Shown piece after piece: positions 1 to 4,979 of a DNA stretch of 11,912 nucleotides. Below the pieces are notes generated by a model, which saw nothing but the letters and a program-made list of their open reading frames with translations, had not been told where the DNA came from and did no database searches. The stretch is from Candidatus Levybacteria bacterium RIFCSPLOWO2_12_FULL_37_14 (GTDB lineage: Bacteria > Patescibacteriota > Microgenomatia > Levybacterales > UBA12049): assembly GCA_001782645.1 (NCBI GenBank), contig MFPH01000064.1:1-11912 (forward strand), written 5' to 3'. The translations under genes and the position numbers were made by a program. Numbering within the stretch: position 1 is the stretch's first letter; the number at the start of each line of letters is the position of its first letter.

Positions 1-395
1 GTGAAATTGTAGCTAAAGTTGATCAGTATTGGTTTGAAATCAAAGGGAATTCAACGATAGAATTTCTTTTTCGCGATACGGCAAATGGCATAGTAAGAAT
101 TTACAGCAATGCTGGAGTAATTACTGCGGGAACTTGGCTGCATTTGGTGGCGGTTAAAGACGGCACGACTGGGAGGATATACAAAAATGGTATAGATGCA
201 ACATCATCATCAGATGTGCTCGATGACATTAGAACCACAACGAATAATCTGCTCATTGGTTCTTACAATGCTTCCTCTGATTATTTTAATGGTCTCATTG
301 ACGAAGTCCGCATTTACAACTCTGCGCTTCTCTCCTACCAGACCAAGCAGCTTTATGCGCAGGGATTGTTGAAACACCTACTGGCATTTAGATAA
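1..395 (+). CDS. C-terminal part of a LamG (concanavalin A-like) domain protein, probably a LamG-tailed pilin; 5' end outside window
   Basis: The frame is open from base 3 to the TAA at 393-395, so this is the last ~130 residues of a longer protein; the first internal ATG (144) is not the real start. The visible part reads as a LamG/jelly-roll fold: a strand ending in TWLHLVAVKDG, then RIYKNGIDATSS, LLIGSYN and the typical closing motif DEVRIYNSALLSYQTKQLY. LamG domains bind carbohydrate or protein on the outside of cells. From my knowledge of the family, proteins ending in a similar tail (YAQGLLKH) after LamG are often prepilin-type proteins in Patescibacteria, and the position at the head of a pilin cluster fits, but the N-terminus is not visible, so the pilin assignment is inference. 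A promoter for the next gene follows directly, and I see no terminator between them. The fold is fairly sure; the biological role is not. Confidence 0.8.
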   Translation, partial: EIVAKVDQYWFEIKGNSTIEFLFRDTANGIVRIYSNAGVITAGTWLHLVAVKDGTTGRIYKNGIDATSSSDVLDDIRTTTNNLLIGSYNASSDYFNGLIDEVRIYNSALLSYQTKQLYAQGLLKHLLAFR

Positions 396-410
396 TAATT
401 TTTTGATATA

Positions 411-439
411 TTGACTCCCCTTCCCTTCTCTTTTACAAT
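411..439 (+). promoter_or_regulatory. Sigma-70-type promoter for the 446 gene and pilD (leaderless geometry)
   Basis: TTGACT (411-416), a 17-bp spacer and TACAAT (434-439) lie 6 nt before the ATG at 446. A transcript starting 7 nt after the -10 would begin at the A of the start codon. No Shine-Dalgarno sequence is possible in such an mRNA. Confidence 0.75.
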
Positions 440-445
440 GTTTTT

Positions 446-787
446 ATGAAACAAAAAAACGATTCTCCGCAAGTTTTAACAAAAACCTATTTGGACAAGG
501 CCCTGGATGAAAGATTTGGATTATATGATAAGAAAATGGATGGTAGGTTTGACAGGCTTTTGCAGGGAATTCGTAGGGAATTTACTTTTGCTATGGAAAC
601 TATTGCAGAGAAGTTTGACCGGAAGCTTACTAAGCGCACTAATTTAATCCTCACTACTGTTGATCCCCTATTGAAAGAGCTTGAGACAAGAAGGGAAGAC
701 AGGGAGATTGTCCCCAGTCAATCTGCAGAAATTAAAGATAAAATTGACAACCACGAGGAGAGGATTAAGATTCTTGAATCTGCCTAA
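446..787 (+). CDS. Small coiled-coil hypothetical protein
   Basis: This is a 113-residue, highly charged protein without signal peptide, membrane segment or cysteine. The N-terminal part (MKQKNDSPQVLTKTYLDKAL) leads into heptad-like stretches: roughly residues 14-62 (DERF, DKKMDGRFDRL, FAMETIAEKFDRKL) and 95-112 (IKDKIDNHEERIKILE), which suggest helices or coiled coils. I recognise the general look of small Patescibacteria proteins of the type ...LTKxYLDxxLDERF...NHExRIxxLE, but know no function for them. It follows a strong promoter whose predicted start point coincides with its ATG, and its stop is 5 nt before the pilD start, so it is co-transcribed with the prepilin peptidase. A scaffolding or regulatory role in pilus assembly would be a guess from position only. 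Confidence 0.75.
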   Translation: MKQKNDSPQVLTKTYLDKALDERFGLYDKKMDGRFDRLLQGIRREFTFAMETIAEKFDRKLTKRTNLILTTVDPLLKELETRREDREIVPSQSAEIKDKIDNHEERIKILESA

Positions 788-792
788 AATTT

Positions 793-1584
793 GTGTTCTT
801 ATTCTTTATTTTCATAATAGGTTTATTTATCGGGAGTTTTTTGAATGTACTCGTAGATAGACTGTCACGAGAGGAATCCATTATTAAGGGAAGGTCGCAT
901 TGCGAGAAATGCAAGAAGACTCTTCAATGGTATGATTTGATTCCCCTGCTTTCCTTTATTTTATTAGGAAGAAAATGTCGTTATTGTCACTTCCCTCTTT
1001 CGTTTTATTATCCAGTCGTCGAATTAACAACGGGCATTCTGTTTGTTATTGCATACTTGTTTATTAATAATAATTTACCATTTACCATTTACCATTTACC
1101 ATTTATTTCTCTATTTTACTATTTATTCATAGTGAGTTGTTTGATTGTAGTTTTCTTTGCAGATCTTAAATATGGCATTATTCCCGACAAAATCGTCTTC
1201 CCCGCAATACTCGTTTCATTTCTATACTTAATACTTAATACTAAATACTTAATACTTCCCCATCTTCTGTCTGCCCTTGGCGCCGGTCTATTTTTCCTGT
1301 TCTTGTCCTTAATTAAAATCAAAAAACATAGAGCGATGGGATTTGGAGATGTAAAATTTGCATTCTTAATGGGTTTGATTTTGGGATTTCAAAATATTAT
1401 TGTTAGCCTATATATAGCTTTCTTGACAGGCGCAATTGCGGGATGCATACTAATTCTATGGGGGAAAAAGAAGCTAACCGGGACAAGTATTCCATTTGGT
1501 CCATTTTTGGTCTTAGGCACATTTTTAGCACTATTTTGGGGAGACGCTATCTTTCAAAAAATAATGCTGCTGCTTTTACGCTAA
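793..1584 (+). CDS. pilD: Prepilin peptidase / N-methyltransferase (type IV leader peptidase)
   Basis: An integral inner-membrane aspartyl protease that removes the class III leader of prepilins and, in bifunctional members, methylates the new N-terminus. It is 263 residues, the usual length. Residues 14-24 (GSFLNVLVDRL) match the family's first motif; C37/C40 and C62/C65 form the two CxxC pairs of the cytoplasmic zinc-binding methylase region; ADLKYGIIPD (123-132, D124) and GFGDVK (183-188, D186) carry the two catalytic aspartates. The rest is hydrophobic helices. The GTG start is forced, because an in-frame TGA lies at 775-777 and no other start codon follows it. Two heptanucleotide repeats (1074-1105 and 1224-1258) lie in loop or membrane coding regions, giving lineage-specific segments around NNNLPFTIYHLPF and NTKYLIL. 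The 3' end overlaps the next pilin gene. All substrates it would need are encoded immediately downstream. Confidence 0.95.
   Translation: MFLFFIFIIGLFIGSFLNVLVDRLSREESIIKGRSHCEKCKKTLQWYDLIPLLSFILLGRKCRYCHFPLSFYYPVVELTTGILFVIAYLFINNNLPFTIYHLPFISLFYYLFIVSCLIVVFFADLKYGIIPDKIVFPAILVSFLYLILNTKYLILPHLLSALGAGLFFLFLSLIKIKKHRAMGFGDVKFAFLMGLILGFQNIIVSLYIAFLTGAIAGCILILWGKKKLTGTSIPFGPFLVLGTFLALFWGDAIFQKIMLLLLR
1074..1105 (+). repeat. Heptanucleotide tandem repeat (TTTACCA)4 inside pilD
   Basis: Four perfect head-to-tail copies of TTTACCA (1074-1101) are followed by a partial fifth (TTTA). Seven bases do not fit codons, so the repeat cycles through three frames and encodes a non-repetitive peptide around LPFTIYHLPF. 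Confidence 0.9.
1224..1258 (+). repeat. Heptanucleotide tandem repeat (ATACTTA)5 inside pilD
   Basis: Five consecutive 7-mers: ATACTTA, ATACTTA, ATACTAA, ATACTTA, ATACTTC. Three are identical and two differ by one base. It lies 119 bp after the TTTACCA array and is unrelated to it in sequence. Confidence 0.88.
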
Positions 1585-2195
1585 TAGAGTTATTGGTTGC
1601 GATTGCTATAATTGGGGTTCTGGCAGGAGGAGCTTTTTTTGCTTTAAATCCGGCGGGTCAATTCGCTAAAAGTAGAGATATACAAAGAAAAAATGACCTT
1701 GAGAGAATAAAAGTTGCATTGGATACATATTACAACGACAACAATAATTATCCAATAGACAGAGGTACAATTGGCACAGCAAGCTGGGGTGGCGAATGGA
1801 AGCCATATATGGCTGAAATTCCCCAAGATCCGCTAAGCACGCAAAGTTATTATTATGACTCTGACGGCAGCTCATACAGACTTTATGCTAATTTAGAGAG
1901 ATGTTCAGATTCTCGGAGTGTTGCTGGCGTAGATTGTCAGCGTACAGGTAAAAATTATAGCGTTAGCTCTTCCAATTTGGCAGCGTTAACCCCAATGCCT
2001 ATCCCTACTGTTACTCCAATTCCCGGCTCATGTGCATCCTTTTCGAATAGTTGTGCTGTTTGTTTAGGCGCCGGATACAATAAATGCGGGTGGGATGGAT
2101 CAAATTGTAAAAATTACGCGCCTTTTTGCTCTTCTGGGCAAACAAAGTGGTATATTAACGACAATTGTTCTAGAAATAGATGCGGAGTCAGATAG
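1536..2195 (+). CDS. GspG-like type IV (pseudo)pilin with C-terminal PSI-like cysteine-rich domain
   Basis: The class III prepilin signal is FTLIELLVAIAIIGVL followed by AGGAFFALNPAGQFAKSRD, with E at mature +5. The residue before the cleavage site is Ala (NNAAA|FTLIE) instead of the usual Gly. I choose TTG 1536, which gives a 13-residue basic leader (MGRRYLSKNNAAA) and a 49-nt overlap with pilD. The first upstream ATG (1443) would give a 44-residue leader and a 142-nt overlap, which is less likely. Residues ~35-115 are the GspG-type stalk and globular part (DLERIKVALDTYYNDNNNYP, WGGEWKPYM, IPQDP). A Pro/Thr linker (TPMPIPTVTPIPG) then leads to a tail with eight cysteines spaced 6-2-7-6-6-12-4. 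The CxxC and CGW pattern resembles PSI (plexin-semaphorin-integrin) modules. The protein is probably displayed outside the cell on or under the pilus. The pilin call is sure; the PSI likeness is moderate and the start uncertain. Confidence 0.88.
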   Translation: MGRRYLSKNNAAAFTLIELLVAIAIIGVLAGGAFFALNPAGQFAKSRDIQRKNDLERIKVALDTYYNDNNNYPIDRGTIGTASWGGEWKPYMAEIPQDPLSTQSYYYDSDGSSYRLYANLERCSDSRSVAGVDCQRTGKNYSVSSSNLAALTPMPIPTVTPIPGSCASFSNSCAVCLGAGYNKCGWDGSNCKNYAPFCSSGQTKWYINDNCSRNRCGVR

Positions 2196-2209
2196 AAAAG
2201 CTTCTTTGT

Positions 2210-2238
2210 TTGACTAGAATTTAAGTTGCTGTTATTAT
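2210..2238 (+). promoter_or_regulatory. Sigma-70-type promoter for the minor-pilin chain (leaderless geometry)
   Basis: TTGACT (2210-2215), 17 bp and TATTAT (2233-2238) sit in a 49-bp intergenic gap, with the ATG at 2245 exactly 6 nt after the -10. The layout is the same as upstream of 446 and 4980. It would drive the five overlapping or abutting pilin genes from 2245 to 4928. Confidence 0.75.
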
Positions 2239-2244
2239 GATTTT

Positions 2245-2742
2245 ATGGTTAAAGCTCCTTCGTTTCCCCCATTAAGAAATGGTTTTACCTTGGTAGAATT
2301 GCTGATTGTAATTGCCGTGATTGGAGTTTTGGCTGGCGGAATAATAGCTCTTGTGAATCCGGCTGCTCAATTCCAGAAAGCGAATGATTCAAAAAGGAAA
2401 TCTGACCTTGCCCAAATCCAAAGGGCGTTGGAGGTATATTATCAGGATAACAGGAAATATCCTGATGCTGTAGATTACAAAATTAAAAGATTAGATGACT
2501 CTACAGCTGATTGGGGCGAACAATGGACGCCCTATATGGGGAATTTACCTAAAGATCCAAGAAGCCCATCCAAAAATTATGTATACAATGCTACCGATAG
2601 CGGACAAACTTATTGTATTTATGCTAGTCTGGATATAGGAGTAGACATAACTCTTAATACTGCTTGTTTTCCATCTAGGGCAAGTTGTGGAACGGATTAT
2701 AAGTGCAATTATGGAATCTCAAGTCCGAATATAACACCATGA
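2245..2742 (+). CDS. GspG-like type IV (pseudo)pilin
   Basis: A 165-residue prepilin: 13-residue leader MVKAPSFPPLRNG, cleavage before FTLVELLIVIAVIGVLAGG (E at +5), then a GspG/PilE-like body with NPAAQFQKANDSKRKSDLAQIQ, RALEVYYQDNRKYP, WGEQWTPYMGNLPKDPRSP and a C-terminal segment with four cysteines. It is a clear paralogue of the preceding pilin: both share LAGG..AL.NPA.QF.K, the D-x-RK-D-L stalk, YY.DN..YP and WG..W.PYM...P.DP. It lacks the PSI-like tail, so the pair looks like a tandem duplication followed by domain gain or loss. It has its own promoter placed so that transcription would begin at its ATG. Its TGA overlaps the next start (ATGA at 2739-2742), implying translational coupling. 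It may be the major subunit or one of several minor pilins; the sequence does not decide. Confidence 0.92.
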   Translation: MVKAPSFPPLRNGFTLVELLIVIAVIGVLAGGIIALVNPAAQFQKANDSKRKSDLAQIQRALEVYYQDNRKYPDAVDYKIKRLDDSTADWGEQWTPYMGNLPKDPRSPSKNYVYNATDSGQTYCIYASLDIGVDITLNTACFPSRASCGTDYKCNYGISSPNITP

Positions 2743-3305
2743 AAATAATTTTTATTAATGTCATCCTGAACTTGTTTCAGGATCTAAATATTAAAGAGAC
2801 GAGATGCCGAAATAAATTCGGCATGACACGAGGAATAACTAGTGGATTTACGCTGATTGAGCTTTTGGTGGCGATAGGAATTATTGGAATTTTGGCCAGT
2901 TTCTTGTTGGCGAATTTTGTTGGAGTAAGGCAAAGAGCCCGAGACGGAGTACGCAAGTCCGATCTTCGCCAAATCCAATCCGCCCTGGAGCTTTATAGAT
3001 CGGATAAGGGAGGCTATCCGACCTCTGGTTCAAGTTCGGGCAACTTTCCCACAGTGTGCGGTTCTCAATTTGATGATGGCGCATCTACGCCCGCAATCTA
3101 TATGAAAAAAATTCCATGTGACCCCTCAGGGGGTACTGCGATTTATACATATATTCCGTCTAATCCAAACAGCGACAATACTTTGTATGCATCATATTCT
3201 TTAGTTGCTTGTCTTGAAAATAAAAACGATTCTCAAAAAGATGCAGTAAACGTTTCTCCCTGCGACGGTACGAATAATTTTTCTTACACTCTGACTAATC
3301 CGTGA
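2739..3305 (+). CDS. GspG-like type IV (pseudo)pilin with a palindromic element inside its leader
   Basis: The pilin core starts at SG|FTLIELLVAIGIIGILASF (E at +5), followed by VRQRARDGVRKSDLRQIQSALELYRSDKGGYP and a globular part with three or four cysteines (VCGSQF, IPCDPS, VACLEN, SPCDGT). The start is ambiguous. ATG 2739 overlaps the previous stop (ATGA), as in neighbouring junctions, but gives an unusually long 36-residue leader because a 68-bp palindromic repeat (2760-2827) is read in frame as NVILNLFQDL...NKFGMT. ATG 2823, near the repeat's right end, would give a normal 8-residue leader, MTRGITSG. I list the longer form on coupling grounds; the mature protein is the same either way. 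No Shine-Dalgarno is evident before either start. It is probably a minor pilin of the same pilus. Confidence 0.88.
   Translation: MKIIFINVILNLFQDLNIKETRCRNKFGMTRGITSGFTLIELLVAIGIIGILASFLLANFVGVRQRARDGVRKSDLRQIQSALELYRSDKGGYPTSGSSSGNFPTVCGSQFDDGASTPAIYMKKIPCDPSGGTAIYTYIPSNPNSDNTLYASYSLVACLENKNDSQKDAVNVSPCDGTNNFSYTLTNP
2760..2827. repeat. 68-bp palindromic (MITE/REP-like) element with 26-bp inverted termini
   Basis: The left arm (2760-2785) and right arm (2802-2827) are inverted repeats of each other with 20 of 26 identities, both bounded by GTCAT and ATCT. Each arm is itself a hairpin: ATCCTGAA / TTCAGGAT (8 bp) and ATGCCGAA / TTCGGCAT (8 bp), each with a 5-nt loop. The six differences between the arms occur as three pairs that keep both hairpins intact. 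Read on the opposite strand the right part gives CHAEFISAS, a peptide commonly seen in spurious ORFs from dispersed repeats in many bacterial genomes (from memory, not searched). Only one copy is in the window. Confidence 0.85.
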
Positions 3306-3811
3306 TGAAAAAAATATTCCATTTACCGTTCAATATTTTTCAGAATGGTTTTACCCTCATTGAGCTGATGGTTACAATATCTATTACTGCTGTTTTGGGA
3401 ACACTGGGTATCGCGGGATTTGTAAATTATAATAAAGTTCAGGTTCTTCAAACCTCAACCAGCGAGGTGGTGACGATGCTGAATTTGGCAAAATCCCGCG
3501 CTCAATCGCAAATAAAACCTTCAGGATTGTGTGTCGGTAACGATCTAAGCGGCTATTCAGTAAAAATTAGTAAAGACGCTAATAATAAATGGTGGTATAA
3601 GTTGTATCTTAATTGTTCTGATGAGAGAGAGAGTCTAATTGATGAGCAAAACAAGCAACTTCCGGCAAGTTTAAGTTTTGACGCCAATAATACTTTTTTC
3701 TTCCCCGTGCAAACAGGTGGCGTAGATACGAGCGGCATAATTGTTATTAGCTCTGGCGGAAGTTCAAGAACCATTACAATTAATTCTTTGGGAGGAGTCA
3801 GCGTGCAATGA
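3305..3811 (+). CDS. GspH/FimT-like minor pilin
   Basis: A prepilin with a 15-residue leader (MKKIFHLPFNIFQNG) cut before FTLIELMVTISITAVLGTLG (E at +5). The body after the helix has the FimT/GspH look: VVTMLNLAKSRAQSQ (the helix that in GspH holds 'L..AR..A'), then alternating beta-type segments, ending in GIIVISSGGSSRTITINSLGGVSVQ, which resembles the GspH C-terminal strand pair ('...I.I...GrI.i'). ATG 3305 shares its A with the preceding TGA; a GTG at 3302 would only add one residue. GspH/FimT-type pilins join the tip complex that primes pilus assembly, and some FimT proteins bind DNA during uptake; whether this one does is unknown. The next gene starts inside its stop codon (ATGA, 3808-3811), preceded by a possible Shine-Dalgarno GGGAGGAG about 10 nt upstream. 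Confidence 0.87.
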   Translation: MKKIFHLPFNIFQNGFTLIELMVTISITAVLGTLGIAGFVNYNKVQVLQTSTSEVVTMLNLAKSRAQSQIKPSGLCVGNDLSGYSVKISKDANNKWWYKLYLNCSDERESLIDEQNKQLPASLSFDANNTFFFPVQTGGVDTSGIIVISSGGSSRTITINSLGGVSVQ

Positions 3812-4299
3812 TAAAGCAAAAAGGACAGACGCTCTTGGAAATCCTACTTGCTTTTGGAGTTTCGGTAATGGTGTTGGGAGCAGTGATATTTGTTATAACA
3901 GCTTCTCTCAATAACACGCAATATGCTAAAAACCAGGGCTTGGCAAATTCGTACGCGCAGGAAGGAATGGCAATAATTAGAAAAATAAGAGATTCTAGAG
4001 TGAAAGAAACGTCTGATCTAGAAAATTATACAACAAACACGAGATATTGCCTTAGTTCAGCTTCTACGAAATTAGGAGATCCTATTTCAGCATTAAATTG
4101 TGGACAAAATGTAGGAATTTTTTCGCGGGAGGTGAGGTTTAGTCATGATGAGGATAGTAGTGGGAATTGCTCGGGCGGCAGTAAAGCTACGGTAAAAGTT
4201 TCATGGGCTGATAATAAATGTCCTGTTGGCAATCCTCTTTGTCACAGCGTGGAGCTTATAACTTGCTTTTCGAGTATTGATTTGAAGCCGACACCATGA
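3808..4299 (+). CDS. GspI/PilV-like minor pilin
   Basis: A 163-residue prepilin with a minimal leader MIKQKG, cut before QTLLEILLAFGVSVMVLGAV (E at +5, Gln instead of Phe at +1, typical of PilV/GspI-like members). The stalk continues ...NNTQYAKNQGLANSYAQEGMAIIRKIRDSR, matching the GspI/PilV pattern 'A..yA.EG.E..r.ird'. The globular part has six cysteines and a final strand (SVELITCFSS). It starts in the ATGA overlap with the previous gene and ends in an ATGA overlap with the next, so translation of the minor-pilin chain is likely coupled. The family role is assembly of the initiating tip together with the H-, J- and K/X-type pilins, all encoded next to it. Confidence 0.85.
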   Translation: MIKQKGQTLLEILLAFGVSVMVLGAVIFVITASLNNTQYAKNQGLANSYAQEGMAIIRKIRDSRVKETSDLENYTTNTRYCLSSASTKLGDPISALNCGQNVGIFSREVRFSHDEDSSGNCSGGSKATVKVSWADNKCPVGNPLCHSVELITCFSSIDLKPTP

Positions 4300-4928
4300 T
4301 CGAAAAATCAAAAGTCAAAAGTCAAAAATCAAAATTGAACGGAGGATTTACGTTGGTTGAGCTTCTGGCATCGATTATTGTCTTGGTTGCTGTAGGATCG
4401 ATTATAGCAGGTATAATATCTTCTTCCCTGAGAGGCGCTAATAAAACAAATACAATTGAGAATATTAGGCAGAATGGAAATTATGCTCTTGCTCAAATGT
4501 CCAAGGACATAGAATATGCACAGACCTTTGAGGGACTAAGCACTAACGGAGTGGATTATGTTACAAGCTGTCCGTTTTCTACTCCTACTCCTCCGGCGAC
4601 ACCTGAACCGGTTCCTACAGATTATGCATATATTAAAATAATACCTCTCAACGGTAATCAAACGATTTACAACTGTGCCGGTTCAACTTTGGCAGTAACT
4701 ACATTGAGCGGTACAACACCCACCCCTACTCCATCCTCGCTTGTAAATATGGATTCTGTTTCTTTAAAAGAATGCAAAATTACCTGTATACAAACCAGAG
4801 CAACGGATATTCCGGTAATTAAAATAAGATTTAAACTTGGGCCCACAGGTTCAAATAATCTTGTAGAAAAGACTACCCCGCCAATTCTTTTCGAAACCTC
4901 GGTTACAATAAGAAATTACAAAAAATAA
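4296..4928 (+). CDS. GspJ/PilW-like minor pilin
   Basis: A 210-residue prepilin. The leader MIEKSKVKSQKSKLNGG is unusually Lys/Ser-rich because it is encoded by a heptanucleotide repeat (4303-4330). Cleavage would be before FTLVELLASIIVLVAVGSII (E at +5). The stalk continues SSSLRGANKTNTIENIRQNGNYALAQMSKDIEYAQ, which matches the PilW/GspJ pattern of 'R.na.yal..m.rdi..a'. Two Pro/Thr-rich linkers (STPTPPATPEPVPT and TTPTPTPSS) flank a small domain, and the end ETSVTIRNYKK is a typical final strand. It begins in the ATGA overlap at 4296-4299 and is the last gene before the third promoter. The predicted role is in the pilus tip complex with the neighbouring I- and X/K-like proteins. Confidence 0.86.
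   Translation: MIEKSKVKSQKSKLNGGFTLVELLASIIVLVAVGSIIAGIISSSLRGANKTNTIENIRQNGNYALAQMSKDIEYAQTFEGLSTNGVDYVTSCPFSTPTPPATPEPVPTDYAYIKIIPLNGNQTIYNCAGSTLAVTTLSGTTPTPTPSSLVNMDSVSLKECKITCIQTRATDIPVIKIRFKLGPTGSNNLVEKTTPPILFETSVTIRNYKK
4303..4337 (+). repeat. Heptanucleotide tandem repeat (AAAARTC)4 encoding a prepilin leader
   Basis: Consecutive 7-mers AAAAATC, AAAAGTC, AAAAGTC, AAAAATC (4303-4330) are followed by a degenerate AAAATTG. It encodes most of the positively charged n-region (KSKVKSQKSK) of the GspJ/PilW-like prepilin, a part that is cleaved off. Confidence 0.85.
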
Positions 4929-4944
4929 CTTTTCCTTCTGCGAG

Positions 4945-4973
4945 TTGACATGAAATAATCATCTTGTTATGCT
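4945..4973 (+). promoter_or_regulatory. Sigma-70-type promoter for the pilX-like gene and pilMNO (leaderless geometry)
   Basis: TTGACA (perfect -35, 4945-4950), 17 bp and TATGCT (4968-4973) lie 6 nt before the ATG at 4980. The -10 is weak (4 of 6), but spacing to the start codon equals that of the promoters before 446 and 2245. Confidence 0.68.
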
Positions 4974-4979
4974 AATCGT

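Noticed and set aside
1443..1535. Upstream ATG start for the PSI-tailed pilin
   Set aside because: It would overlap pilD by 142 nt and give a 44-residue leader; TTG 1536 gives a normal short basic leader.
2196..2209. Weak hairpin AGAA-AAGC-TTCT between the two paralogous pilins
   Set aside because: Only a 4-bp AT-rich stem with no convincing T-run; not enough for a terminator.
2703..2738. Upstream ATG start for the third pilin
   Set aside because: It lies inside the preceding gene's C-terminus; ATG 2739 in an ATGA overlap or ATG 2823 are both better supported.
2784..2978. Antisense ORF containing CHAEFISAS
   Set aside because: It is the reverse reading of the palindromic element plus the back of a clear pilin gene; this peptide is typical of repeat-derived spurious ORFs.
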